This document shows positions 53,361 through 64,000 of a stretch of DNA of 64,000 nt, piece after piece. The notes beneath the pieces are model-generated. The model saw nothing but the letters and a program-made list of their open reading frames with translations. It had not been told where the DNA came from and did not search any database. Position 1 is the first letter of the stretch, and each line of letters starts with the position of its first letter. This DNA is from Phytophthora sp. 'mugwort' (taxonomy: Eukaryota; Oomycota; Peronosporomycetes; Peronosporales; Peronosporaceae). Position numbers and translations under genes: made by a program. The DNA is taken from NCBI GenBank assembly GCA_033558025.1, contig JAUCEF010000009.1:2728001-2792000 (forward strand). The letters run 5' to 3'.

Positions 53361-53600
53361 GTGATGCGAACCTGTTTCCTAGACTGGGAGGACAAAGCCC
53401 TCGTACAGATCGCATACCAGTTTGAACAAGAAGTGCTTCGGATAGCATGGACGTACGTGGCGTGCCGAATGAAGATGTCAAAGCGAAAGCCACATGAATT
53501 GAGGTTACGGCTCTCAAGTCTCAAACGCACCTATGGTAAAACATTAGCAGACTTTCGCGGTGTTTTTTTTAGTGGGTGTACACCTACGTCTATCCTTGGT
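53361..53600 (+). pseudogene. Myb/SANT-like fragment
   Basis: Plus-strand ORF from 53,361. LDWEDKALVQIAYQFEQEVL, then RIAWTYVACRMKMSKRKPHE and LRLRLSSLKRTYGKTLADF form a SANT/Myb-like three-helix domain with spaced aromatic residues (W, Y/W). Similar domains are frequent in oomycete transposon-linked genes. The coding pattern ends at about 53,600, where the Cys-rich repeat locus begins. Truncated. Confidence 0.55.
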
Positions 53601-53639
53601 AGAAAGTTAGGCGCGGCGGCTACCCGTTTTCAAAGTACA

Positions 53640-53930
53640 GGCGGTGTCGCGGCGGATGATTGTCGTTGCGGGTGGAGGTGGCATCGCTGATCCTGGAGAA
53701 CGTGTGGATTGTGTTGAAGGTGGCCGTGTTAGAGCAGGTAAAGTTGGCGCGGGTGGCCGTCATGCTGGTTGTGGTGACCCCGCACCAAGCGTTGTCCCCG
53801 CAGGAGCTGGTGGAGGCGCCGCAGCTGGCGATGGAGTCGTCGCTGGGCGTGTGGAGGTTGGCGTCGCGGTGGATAAAGGTCGTGCGGGCGGAGGAGACCT
53901 CGCTGCTCGGGGAGGCCGCGTAGGTGCTAG
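53640..53930 (-). pseudogene. Ser/Thr/Cys-rich repeat protein, copy A
   Basis: Read on the minus strand, this open but Met-less frame gives ARTTFIHRDANLHTPSDDS, then SSCGDNAWCGVTTTSMTATR and ANFTCSNTATFNTIHTFS. It is Ser/Thr-rich with paired Cys and looks like an extracellular glycoprotein repeat. The same peptide RTTFIHRDANLHTPSDDS is encoded on the plus strand at about 54,930-54,985, so copies A and B are inverted relative to each other. Truncated, no start found. Family not recognised. Confidence 0.4.
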
Positions 53931-54499
53931 TGTCAGAGGCGGCGGTATGCTAGCACGTGATGTAGGCGCTGGTTCCCGCCATGCCAGCCGGGATGGGAAC
54001 GTCGACAGGTAGGAGAGGGAGATGGAGTTGCCGTTGGGTGTGTTGAAGTTACTGGCACGTACGACAGGTAATCAGTTCGTAGATGAGGCCCATATATAGA
54101 TGATTGCATGTTGCGGCGATGGTAATTCAATATATTTGTGTGACTGATGTTCATATATGTGCATTGGATGAAGGCGGGCTTTCCAACTACATTCTACTTC
54201 AATTTGGCGTACTAACTCCCAGCATGCAGAACAAATTGCCGCAGATACACGATGTAGGGGACAAAACAATGATGTTGCTACGATAAGACGCGCAAATGCC
54301 ATCCCACTAAGCTCACTGGCGACGACTAACTTGGCGTCTTCTTCAAACCGGAATATATTAGCGAAGACCACGGTAGCATGTCACATCGGAGCCAGATACG
54401 ATAACCCAGCATCGCGACGTCTACAAGCTTTATCTCGTCACTTTATGGAGCATCGGGAATGCAGGAAGGCGACGCTACGTGAGCAGCCCCGCGCGCACA

Positions 54500-55265
54500 T
54501 AGATCGGTACGTACCTCAACACCAACGCATGTACCAATGTTTGTAGCGAGTGCGACTTGAGCCAGCACATTACTAATATCAGCCCCAATATCGAGAAATA
54601 CGTCCATGAAACGAGTGGGTCCGATCGCGATGATCACGGTAGCAATTCCGGCTGGTAGGATTTCGCCAGCATTGTCGTGAGTTCGCCCTGGTTGTTCGCG
54701 TATATCACCATCGATAATATCACGAAATATCTCCGTGACAGCAGACACCGCTTCGTATTGCCCTAGAACGTGATTTTCAAAACAGGTCTTACCTGCCCCA
54801 GCAAGGACTACATTCCGTGCGGCGCCACCACGACCAGCATGCCGACCACCACCACCAACGTCAGCTGATATCACACAGCCACCTCCGACGCCAGCATCCA
54901 TACGGCTTTCAGCAGCAGCGCGGCCTCATCCGCCCGCACGACCTTTATCCACCGCGACGCCAACCTCCACACGCCCAGCGACGACTCGCCAGGTACGGCG
55001 CCTCCACCAGCTCCTGCGAGCCAAAGCTCGATGCGGTGCCGCCACGTCCAACTGGACGACCACCATTGCCAGCATGACCTGCTGGAACACGGCCGCCTCC
55101 GATATCTGCGGCATCCGGTGGCCGCGGACCGCACCACGTCAGCTTCCACTTTGACGGCCAATATTATCGCCGACTACGCCTCCATTTCGGCGGCTAATGC
55201 TACCTCATGTGGCTTCGGTAGTCTGGACAGCAGGGTCTGCACCTGGCAAAAGAACTGCGAAGCTA
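54500..55265 (+). pseudogene. Ser/Thr/Cys-rich repeat protein, copy B
   Basis: Plus-strand frames: ITNISPNIEKYVHETSGSDR (about 54,570), TCPSKDYIPCGATTTSMPTT (about 54,790), then ARTTFIHRDANLHTPSDDS. A second Cys unit follows (CGAATSNWTTTIASMTCWNT, about 55,035), and the C-terminal stretch is SISAANATSCGFGSLDSRVC. The Cys unit, C-x4-5-CG-x-x-T-S-x(10)-C-x-x-T-A, occurs at least twice here and once in copy A. Several frame changes and stops. Likely an extracellular or cell-surface protein once; function unknown. Confidence 0.4.
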
Positions 55266-55440
55266 GCTAGCAGCATTAAGTGTGTGTGGGGGGGGGGGGG
55301 GTTGCGGTGCCATTTCAATCTGGTGTGCGACAACTGTTTTTGAATTGTCCCAACTGGCGACATTGCCGCCACTGCTGAATTGTCGGCGCGTCCTTGCGAG
55401 GTCTGAGCTCCGACTAATACTGCCTTTGTGCGCGTGAAAA
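55266..55440. other. Low-complexity spacer with G-run
   Basis: A GTGTGTG run and 13 Gs at about 55,288-55,300, between the Cys-rich relic and the PiggyBac C-terminus. No gene. Confidence 0.5.
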
Positions 55441-56830
55441 GCTGTTGTGAAAATAGAAGCTGTGATACTTCTCCCAGCATGTCCACGTGTTTTGAAGACA
55501 CGTCCACGGCTTCGCTGCCTGGATATGGACGACACTGCAGAGACATATACCGTGCGTATAACAGTAGTTCGTCAATTCCGTCGGGTACCGGCCCTCCCAC
55601 CGGCAGACCATACAACGGCGCCGTTTGCGACTTCTATCACCATAAATCTGCTTCGCTGTAACGGATGAGCAATTCACCAATCAGCTGCCTTCGCTGCGGA
55701 CCGACGTCTTGCTCAACCGTTTAGCATCCAACGAAACTGCGGCCTCTATGTCACGTAAAATGCTACTTCAAAAAAGCATTCGTCCCTCGCTAGTGGCAGC
55801 AGCCCATTGTCCACTAATGAGCTCGCTGACGAGCTCCATCATAAAGGATCGATGTAAATCGCGAGCAATTGGCTCCGGTCTCACGGGACGGCGTGTTAAG
55901 TAGGCGTTTGCAGGTGCAACATCAACCAAAGCTCGCGCCCATCAGTAATTGAAAATTACCCTCTAATTTGGTCAAGGCGATGAATGCTCTGCATGCTAGC
56001 GTTGTAGGCACTAACACAGGTTGGCGCTGGGAATGCAACGGCTTTACACCTGATCATGCGCGTCATAGGCGTGACATTCGACGCGTCGGCATTTGACACC
56101 ATATTCACAATGCTACCATCGCACCACGATGCAGCAATGATGCCGTGATCTGCTGAGACAGCTTGCCGAAAGTCACCCCTAATGCAGTCGTCTTGGTCTT
56201 TGTCAAGAATGGTGTGTGTCGGAAACTGCTTGCTGTTTGTCCTGATGGTTCCTCGTGCACATAATCCCTTCAGTCATAGCGCTTGCAGCAGTTGCACAGA
56301 CGTATAGTAGTTGTCCATATTCACCACACGGCTAGTCCCAAACAGAGGGCGGGTGACTTCGAGAACATGCTGTCTAATCGTAGATACTCTCCGCAGCTCA
56401 CGTGCCAGGATATGCGCTTCTTGAGTAGGTATCACGCCGTCAAGACGATCGCAGATGGCTGACTGTTTTGCAGTGCAACCGGTAGTGTAGTGCTATCCAA
56501 CTTGACGAACAGCATAACATGTACAAGCGGAAGTGGTACTTCCCGGTAGGCTTCATTGGGTTTGCTTCATTGAGTTGAAAACAATCATATGGCGTCCTTG
56601 ACGTGACCGACAAGCGACACTAGCCTCGTCGAGAGCGACATCGCGACCAACAGCCACGTATTTATCACCCGTGACTTTGAGCAGTTGAGCAATGGCCGAA
56701 TACGCGCAGCAGCATCCGTACCAAATGTGGTGGGCGCTGAGTTAAAACTCAGACACCGCCGAAGCAACTTGAATCTGTTTAGCGTCATGACACCATCCAT
56801 AGCTGTAGTACTTCCACCGAAAATTAGATC
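55440..56830 (-). pseudogene. PiggyBac transposase A, broken
   Basis: Minus strand. 56,800-56,585 has MDGVMTLNRFKLLRRCLSFN and AAARIRPLLNCSK, the classical PiggyBac N-domain. Through 56,500-55,950 stop-rich frames continue, including a Y-Y-T-S-V-type region near 56,310. 55,680-55,440 gives the Cys-rich C-terminal zinc ribbon: RKRRRCMVCRWEGRYPTE, then YCYTHGICLC and TCWEKYH. Many stops and frame changes; clearly dead. It lies against the inverted Gypsy piece at 56,858, and no TIR or TTAA pair was confirmed. Confidence 0.75.
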
Positions 56831-56857
56831 CTCCGGCTGTTCACCCCAATAGTTTAA

Positions 56858-58165
56858 AAACGCGCCCTGCTAAACGAGCGGTCCGTGCCATCCAGACTCC
56901 ACGTCTGGGGTCAGAATCGGATACAAGGTCTGATGGATCGGACGGATCGGACTCAGAAGGCAGCCTACGTCGTATCTACTTCTCCAGGGCACATAATGAT
57001 CCGACGCCTACTAGGAGCGAGTCAAAGTGTCTGGTCGTCTTTCGCACGGACGAACCCAGACGGAATCAACGTCTCATGAGCGTCGATCGCCACTACCCGT
57101 GGACGGATCGGATCGGAGACGGTGCTCACATGGTCGGTCCCTGAATCATACGGATATCAGTTGTTGGAAGCGTTTGACGTGCCAGAAGTGTGGCAGGAGA
57201 GGCCACCCGGCGGATCACTGCCTTTTCGTATGCCATGGATGCGGTGAGCTACACGATATGGGCAAGTGCCCCATGGAAGCCCGACCAAACATGCGGGGAT
57301 GTTACTTGCGGTGGTAGAAAAGATGTTAAACTAGTACGCTCGCCGGGTTTGATTGGAATCCGGTACGGGCCGAGCGTTTCTACGTATTGCATATATGCAT
57401 TTGTGGGCAAGAGATCGGTAGATGGAGTTAGCGAACAGCAACAAAATTTACGCGATAATACATGTGATCTATATGGGAATCCTATTCCTAAGATATCGAG
57501 CCTTCGTCATGTCGACGAATACCGTCGATCGGACGTCATGATCTCCTTCCAGGTGAATCTCGAGGTTATTGGAAACATAATGCGCCGGGAAAGTGGTTCC
57601 GACAAGCGAAAGCGACAGGTAAGATCAACAATGACAAGGCAATCTTACTCTTAGATACTGGTGCTGAGGTGTCTATTCTGGACACCGCTTGCTCGTAAGT
57701 TGGGTGCTATATCGACATGAGTCAGAGCCAGGCGTGTGTTGGAATCAGTGAGAACGTGCACGTCACGAATGGAACGACGCGGATCAAGACCACGCTGGCA
57801 GGATCGCTGGTGTACTTCTTCGATATCTGGGTCACAGATCTTGCTGGCAAAGATGCGATCTTGGGCATGGACTTTATGGTCCCCGCCGGGGATCAGGCTA
57901 GATCTGGCAGATGGATCGACTTGTTTGCCAGACGATATCTGGATCCAACTTAGCGGACGACGTAAAATGACACGGCGAAGGTGGTGACATTAGTCCAACA
58001 CCTCCATTGGAAGTCGGGGACCGATCGGGTTACCGCTCCGGTTACGGGCATCCGCAGATCGCGAGAAACTATGGCTTATACGCGGAGGTCGATGGGTGTC
58101 GACGTTGACAACGGGGCCAGGGAAAACGCAGTATCTGTTGTTGGTGAATATCAGCGACAAGTCGA
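56858..58165 (+). pseudogene. Gypsy gag C-terminus and protease (inverted relative to its 5' part)
   Basis: Plus-strand frames start NAPAKRAVRAIQ and SDGSDGSDSEGS (about 56,930). The gag double zinc knuckle follows, CQKCGRRGHPADHCLFVCHG then CGELHDMGKCP (about 57,180-57,280). Next come the aspartic protease LLLDTGAEVSILD (about 57,650) and GKDAILGMDFMVPAG (about 57,850). Several frameshifts. The gag N-terminal and middle parts of the same family lie next door on the minus strand (58,175-60,151). Inverting 56,858-58,165 would give a continuous gag-protease reading order. Confidence 0.8.
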
Positions 58166-58174
58166 CTGATCCTC

Positions 58175-60660
58175 CAACACAATGTACGGATCGCGATGTG
58201 GCTAGCAGTGGACGCAGATGCTGGTGCAGATATCGGGGCCTTCTGTCTGTATTTCGATCCGAATGCGGATCTCTTCTGCCTGCACTTGACTCGTTCTCAC
58301 ACGAGGGGGACTTCTTCCAGCTCATCGGCGTCCGAAAGGCGCAGTAGCGTCAACGTTTTTGCCAAGTCTGGGTCCCCAAGCGTCTCTATATAGTGATCGA
58401 CGTGTGTCCCGACGGTCTTTTCGATCTCCGCATTTAATCTTCAGCCGCGCACACAAGCCTGCGACGGTCAACTGGTATAGGTAGTCCAAGGGAGATTCCT
58501 CCGACCGCTTGCGCGCATGATAATACTGCCATGCAACAGAGACGTCTAGACCGCATTATTGCGTCTGAAAGCTGCGAAGCAAATCGCTCCAGTTTTTCCG
58601 AGTTGATCGGCTGAGTTGTCGGTACCAGGGTTTGCTGGCCTTGCGAGTAGGTCGGCGAAGGTCAAACACTACTCTTCGTCTGAAGCCTGATCTCGCAGGA
58701 ACGCCGATTTAACCTTGCTGACCTACGCTCTAGCTCGGTCTTTTTCATCTGATCCTTGTCGGTGAACGTTTTTAAGTCTGAGATCGTTGAGATTCGGACG
58801 CGTTGGACCAGTGAGGCACCTCCCGATCCGGTTGCGGCTGTGACGACTGCTACACGTCCTGCACTTGGGATATCCAGATCGTCTGGGTCATATTTACCGA
58901 GAGGCGGCTGGTGCCGCGTCGATCCTACCGATTCCATGTCCACGTCTTGTGATCTCAAATGAGCCTTCTGAACTGGGGTCTTTGGTACAGTGATCACACG
59001 TTGTTCCTCCAGAAAACGAGTCATTGCTGCTTGGAAATACGATTCCAACTGGCTCTTCGGCGCGTTTGGCGGATCTGCGGTCTTCTCTTGAGTCATGGAT
59101 GGAGGCAGCTGCTTCCGCTGATCTGTCGCTGGAGACGTCGGATCGGACGTCTTTAAGCGCGATCGCAGAAGGGCCGCGCCTGCGGGACCTAACTGCATCC
59201 GTTGCAGGTCGGTCGAGCTATCTAAGCCTGGCTCCGAGGTTGTCGATGCGTAGTGAGACGACCCAGTCTGACCTCCGGTGTGACTGGCGGCCTTGATCGC
59301 GGCAGATCTTGGATCAGCAGGGATTCGCCGGTTAGAGCTTTAGCATTTAGAACAGGTCTTGGGCGTCGACCGGATCACATCTAGATTTATATTGAAGAGA
59401 TCTTCGGCATCCAAACCGCCTGCTACTAGGCCGGCTTCCTTCATCAGCTGGAACAGTGTCTTCACAGCGTCCAGCTTGCTCGACGGCTCTTGTGGTCTCC
59501 CTATCGGGCCCTTCAAGTCCCCGATCTGGCGCACCTGCATGATCGTCATCACCGGATCGTGAATCAAGAACTCGCGTAAGGTATTCTGGTGATATATGAT
59601 CTCCGGCGCGTCCAGATCACTGTGGACACCTGAGTCTGGTCTTCCGTCTCTGACTCCGGGGCCTTCAGTTTCTTTTTCGTAATCTTGTTCTTCCTCCTCT
59701 TCGGCACCGATCTTGTAGCTACGGACGTAGCGAACGAGTAAGGTTCAGGCTTCGCCTTTCCTGTCTCGCTTGGCAGATCTCGATTCGCATCGAGATCTGC
59801 GGGGTCCCCCAGGGACCTGGGGAGGAATTCAAGGCTTCTCTTTCAGATTCGGATCCGGGTCTGTCCCTCTTCCGTCGACAGAGCTCCTCCCAGGGCTCTG
59901 CCGATCTGCGGATCTCGTTTCATTCAGCGTCGACGTCGTCGATCCGATCTCCGACGACGCTTCATCCCCTTGTTCAATCTTCACTTTCACATCATCTGCT
60001 TTGGACTCACTATGCCATCCTGCGTCACCAAGCGATCCGGGCACGCGCACCATTGTCGTGTAGCGGGATTGGCCAAAATATGCTTATAACCTGGCTCGCT
60101 TACCAACTGGGCCCAGGCACCGACTAACGGAGGGGTTCTCTGATAATTCATGATGAGCTGAACTTGGCCTCACCTTGTGTACGCGTCGGTGGGCTGGTTC
60201 TGCTCTCTTGGGATTTCGAAGGACGCAGCGATGTAAAGCCTTGAACGTCCTGGCGGGACGCGGGGACATGGAGCAGCGCGGAAGTCTTCGCTCTGCTGTT
60301 ATTGGTTCCGATCGGAGGTAGTCGACCTTCGGCGGCCTGGATTTGATCCGAGGCTGAGGTTGCCGTGTGGCGTTGTTCCTTTCCTTAAGATGTTTGTCGT
60401 TTCCTTTAGCGGGTTCCTGCGAGTTGAGAGTCGAGACGATCGTAGGCCAAGCACTGAATGCCGATCGATCGGAGTATGCGCTTGAGCAGAAGTTTGCTAG
60501 CGCGGAGGAGGGTAGGCCAATATCCCATCCGCTCACCACGACACTAGATCTGCTATCTTGTACTGGTCGACACATTGGTGAGCCAAGCAATCCAATGAAG
60601 CCAAACAAGTGCGGGACGAAGTTGTACCCGACGTGCTGCGCTGACACCACGTACTGCGCA
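58175..60660 (-). pseudogene. Gypsy leader and gag N-terminal/middle region
   Basis: Minus strand. The leader at 60,660-60,152 resembles 24,400-24,570 plus. Gag ATG at 60,151 (MNYQRTPPLVGAWAQLVSEP). An acidic/basic linker follows, then the ORF 59,198-58,662 with SQDVDMESVGSTRHQPPLGK, YDPDDLDIPS and VQRVRISTISDLKTFTDKDQ (capsid domain start). Next are KSAFLRDQASDEE and DADELEEV near 58,345. The frame fades at about 58,175, exactly where the plus-oriented continuation ends. Frameshifts and stops throughout. Confidence 0.75.
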
Positions 60661-60739
60661 CGGTAGGGACTGCGATGTTACGGCTTATCCGTATTATTCT
60701 TTTTTCGGACGATACGTGGTATTCCCGGACGTGGCGCAG

Positions 60740-61742
60740 TATCTTCGTGATATAAAAAAAAATTAACTACTTTGCGTTTGCTTGTAGGCTGGATATTTAC
60801 TGTGGCAAGGCCAACAAAGACGTATCCGTTATTGCACAAAGACCAGTGGTAAAGAATATCGCTCACGTCACATTCTTCATCACTAGTCTTTGTGCAATAG
60901 CTAACAATGATTGATTTCCACGGACAACTTCTACACATCGACGCCGCTGTCGCACAAGCTGCTCAGTATGGGTGACTTTCACGTCGGAACAATTCGGATA
61001 GACCGTAAGGGTTGGTGCACTGACATTGCGTTCTCGCAGAAACACCGACCAAAGCGAATGCCCCGTGTAATCTACCGAATGTCTACGTGGAAAGATCACC
61101 CTGAGTACGTCGCGTTAAGTTGGATGGATAACAAGCCCGTAAGATTTCTAGCTACTGGATGCTCCGCTCAGCCGGCTTAGGTTTCGCGCAGAGAGCGGGA
61201 TGGCTCCGTCTCCGTTGTGCCGTGACCTCAGTTGGTTCGTGACTATCATGAGGCGATGTGCGATCTGGATGTCCACGACCAACTGCGTCTTTAACCCTAC
61301 TCGATCCAGCGCGCTATTCGCATACGAACATATTACAAGACCATATTTCTCGGGCGTGAACGTCTTCGTCGTCCACAAAATCGCGATGCAACGGCGCGAA
61401 AAATAGTGCGCCCATGCGCGCGGCCTTCCTCCGGGCCTTACACACGGATTTGATCAACCAAGCGAAAGAGGATTTTGCTGGCAGAGATGACATGGCGGAT
61501 CTCGTCACCGAGCCGCTCCCTCGTGTATCGCAGCTTTGGAAAAGACTGACGAAATGAACGGAATGAAGCATAGGCAGTGTGTCTGCAAGGTATGGTCAGC
61601 GTACGCCGGATCGGGCGTCCGTAGTTTCGAGACAAGCTACTTCTGTGCCACTTGCCCGCGCGCCAAGAAAGGAAGGGTGGCCATGTGCAATAAGTCGCGC
61701 CGCTTGGCGCATGGCAGCTCTCTAACGTTCGACCGGCTTTGA
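60740..61742 (+). pseudogene. PiggyBac transposase B, broken
   Basis: Plus strand. DIYCGKANKDVSVIAQR (about 60,795), then ISTDNFYTSTPLSHKLLSMG with HVGTIRIDRKGW (60,914-61,010), the D-N-x-Y/F-T-S catalytic block. Next is RMPRVIYRMSTWKDHPEYVA with LSWMDNKPVRFLATGC (61,060-61,170). Broken frames after that have LVRDYHEAMCDLDVHDQLRL (D-V-H-D-Q, about 61,230-61,290). A Cys-rich tail lies near 61,640. It is a different PiggyBac lineage from copy A and from the 25.7-27.1 kb relic. A fold-back inverted repeat lies within its coding region at 60,830-60,899. Confidence 0.75.
60830..60899. repeat. Fold-back inverted repeat inside PiggyBac B
   Basis: Arms 60,830-60,848 and 60,881-60,899 (TATTGCACAAAGACCAGTG and its complement with one mismatch). 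They extend inward with further mismatches, so most of the 70 bp folds back on itself. Confidence 0.85.
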
Positions 61743-62129
61743 CACCAGAGCTGGAAAAACGGAACGGCGAATCTAGCCGAGTTACAACACAATATAAGGT
61801 TTGTAAGCAAGCGTTGGTCCGCGATAGCTAGTAAGGTTGATGCCGAATGTGAAGGAAACGGAGGGCTTACATTCTTTGAAGAATAATTGTTGTTTTGGCG
61901 CTGATGTTCTGTCCTTTCGTCGCAGGAAGTGTAACGGTTTTGCGGGGAGATCGCAGTATACAGTATTTAGGACAGATTTCGTACAGCGCATCCCTCCCAT
62001 GTGCTCAATCAGGTGGCGGTAATCTGCCACGTGGTACGCGAATGGGCTTGAAATAGAATTGTACATGTACTGCTTTTCTGGCATACGTTAATTCATATGT
62101 TACGAATTACGGATAATCCGTAATAATTT
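61743..62129. other. Spacer, no recognised gene
   Basis: A minus-strand ORF (62,084-61,782, 100 aa) has no motif I recognise. A short palindrome, ATTACGGATAATCCGTAAT, lies at about 62,106-62,124. Confidence 0.4.
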
Positions 62130-63483
62130 TCAGATTGGAGGGGCAAGGCAAACTGTCGATGCGCGACTACGTCCTGAAGACACGAAACCTCCCGTCATGT
62201 ATCGTCACGAACCCGGATACGGTATCACAATTCTATGTCTTTGTGTTCGGCATGCGAGAGGTTATGACGAGGTATAGTATCGCTCGGGTCGAACCTGGCA
62301 CGACGGAGTAGGTCTTAACCCTCACACTCTTCGAGGGCTATGTGGTGATGCCGTCGTGCACGAAGCCCATGATAACTGATACTCGATCGCGTGCGGCCGA
62401 ATACATGGAGATTGACGCGAGCGAGGCGTCTAGCGGTCGCCATGTCGGTCCCTCCTCTCGGCGCGGAGGTCGGATTGTCCGATCGACGGCATGCTTCCGC
62501 TGTCGGAAGCCAGGCCATCGGACGGTCGTTTGTCACGAGCCAGCTCCCGTTCTCGCGAACGTCGCCAACGACAACGGAGCCAGGCCTGTGTTGAAACTAA
62601 TAGGGCAGTACGGCAAGCCCGCACCTATTTCACTGCCAGTTTTTTATGGGATGGCCAGGGTGGAATCGACGAACCGTTGGCAACCCGACCTTCCAGCCCC
62701 ATGTGCTACACGCACGTTTCAATGCCACAATTATGAGTGGCGACTCGAGGCCGATCATCGACAGTTTCCATGCTCGGAGTCCACTTCGCACGCTCCTCGA
62801 CCCAGGAGCGACTAACGCTTATTTCACGCGTCGCGTTTGCCAGTGCTTCCTGAGCGTGTTCGCGTCCGGAATAGCCCGGGCGAGGTCGCCGTCACGCAAG
62901 CGGACGCCAAGTCACTCCGCGAGAAGTGATTTTGTCTTACATCTTCGATGGGTTCCGCACTAATGATGATTCCTCGTAAATTTAGATCAATTACGCGTTC
63001 GACTGCATCCTAGGTATACCCTGGCTTTCGCGTTATTGACCAGAGATCGACTGGCTGGCCAGGTCCGTCCCTCGCGTCGTGCCTACTACGTATGCGATGT
63101 GTTCACCCACCGCTTCGTGCCACCAAGAGACTGGCCGCATGTCTCTGTCATGTATTATTGAGGGAGCGATGACCCTCTCTGTGCTGCTTGCGTGGTGCTG
63201 CTAAATGATGCAGGCCCATCGCGCCACCGCGATGACGAAGAAGACGACGACGCGGTCGAGGAGAGGCTCCCGCGGTACAGGAGAGCGAAGGAGCAGGGCT
63301 CCCGTGGAAGGACAGTGCCTAAATGAGAGTGGGAAGACCATTCATGAGGAGTGTGCTGAATACGAACCAACGGACGACGTCAAGAGTTTGGACCCAGCCC
63401 ACAATAAGGGTTTGATGAAAATAGTATCTCGGCACAGATCCCGGTTAAATCACCACAATGTATGTAAGGGATTGAAGAAGAGG
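62130..63483 (+). pseudogene. Gypsy gag-protease fragment, second family
   Basis: Plus strand. LSMRDYVLKTRNLPSCIVTN and VFVFGMREVMTRYSIARVEP lie at about 62,160-62,300 (retrotransposon gag core). A linker and the zinc knuckle CFRCRKPGHRTVVCH follow at about 62,500. The protease is at LLDPGATNAYFTR (about 62,790, D-P-G-A-T in place of D-S/T-G-A) and FDCILGIPWL (about 63,000). Then come fragments with RCLNESG-like and CAEYEPTDDVKSLD sequence to about 63,480. Several frame changes. It differs from the Gypsy at 56.8-60.7 kb, which has two zinc knuckles. No reverse transcriptase follows. Confidence 0.75.
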
Positions 63484-63489
63484 TAGGTA

Positions 63490-64000
63490 AGCAACATGTT
63501 TTCTGTTTGAGGTCCTTAAAGAGGGCAAGGTTAACTGATGATGTGGGCCGTTGATATGTTTAAAAGATACAGGCTGGTTTAAGGGTAGCTTACAGCCATT
63601 TTACACCTACGATAACGGTACTGTTCCACAGCACACTTAGGGGAACAATCAAACTGAGTGTTATGAACCTTAAATGTTCCTGGAGTGCATTATCGTTAAC
63701 AATTCTTAAATGTTTTCTAAGTGAAAGTGTCAGCATGAGGCAGCCAATGGGTTTCCGACACGGAATGGAAGCCTAGTTTGTAAGCTTTAGAAAAGTATAT
63801 ACGGCCTTAAACAGGCTCCACAAATACGGTATGAAGTGCTCAATAAGTTTCTTATAAAGGCATGCTTTTCGATACGCAAACAAGAACACTGCTTGTATCT
63901 AAAAACGAGGGAGGTTAAGGTCGTGAAGCATATTCTGATAGTATGCGTGTATGTGAACGACCTGAAAACTGCAGGCACACGTTTGAGTTCTATTAATGAC
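63490..64000 (+). pseudogene. Copia reverse transcriptase fragment, runs off the window
   Basis: Plus-strand frames: VSMRQPMGFRHGMEA (about 63,728), KSIYGLKQAPQIRYEVLNKF (about 63,795-63,850), then HILIVCVYVNDLKTAG (about 63,925-63,970). The last is the YVDD active site with Asp replaced by Asn (Y-V-N-D). Y-G-L-K-Q-A-P is diagnostic for Copia RT. A stop and frame changes interrupt it, and the AT-rich composition differs from the Copia at 7.7-12.5 kb. The first 200 bp are too decayed to assign firmly. Confidence 0.7.

Noticed and set aside
55288..55300. G-runs at 17,646 and 55,288 as LTR polypurine tracts
   Set aside because: No LTR or retroelement 3' end adjoins either run.

Overview
This window looks like a repeat-rich, gene-sparse part of an oomycete genome, most likely Phytophthora or a close relative. 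The clues are a Crinkler (CRN) effector with an LFLAK-type N-terminus, two oomycete-type bZIP genes (one followed by an M96/START-like region), short introns with GTACGT/GTAAGC donors, and the mixture of Copia, Gypsy, hAT, PiggyBac, Harbinger and Polinton relics. All calls come from reading the sequence and from memory of protein families. No database search was run.

Layout. 1-3.5 kb: relics of a SWIM/MULE-type transposase, a Myb/SANT-like gene and a Harbinger transposase. 4.1-5.8 kb: an intact secreted phospholipase-D-like gene. 7.7-12.5 kb: a Copia element with 341-bp LTRs and a 5-bp target duplication. 12.8-17.2 kb: a hAT transposon with TIRs and an 8-bp target duplication. 17.9-29 kb: relics of a LINE-like element, a pogo-like transposase, an OTU-protease gene, Gypsy leader/gag, PiggyBac and a second hAT. 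29.2-45.7 kb: a bZIP/M96-like host gene on the minus strand, split by a 15.25-kb virus-like Polinton/Maverick (29,604-44,854). 47.3-52 kb: the island of intact housekeeping genes, namely an atypical bZIP, adenine phosphoribosyltransferase and a mitochondrial 3-ketoacid CoA-transferase. 53-64 kb: PiggyBac copies, Gypsy pieces (one with an internal inversion), a Cys-rich repeat locus in inverted arrangement, and a Copia reverse transcriptase running off the end.

The main discovery is the Polinton. It has TIRs of about 170 bp starting AG and ending CT and a 6-bp target duplication. It encodes a major capsid protein, penton-like minor capsid protein, packaging ATPase, adenain-like protease, basic core-like protein, S74-chaperone fibre, PolB, retroviral-type integrase with chromodomain, and several unknown genes. 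Three things make it unusual. A Crinkler effector gene of different base composition lies inside its right TIR. One 1.6-kb inversion splits both PolB and integrase, and a single re-inversion would rejoin both. The element sits in the middle of a bZIP gene whose two halves can be recognised on either side.

Most mobile-element genes carry several frameshifts, whereas the housekeeping genes are clean. This indicates old, decaying insertions rather than general sequence error. Short perfect fold-back hairpins and small inversions recur through the window.
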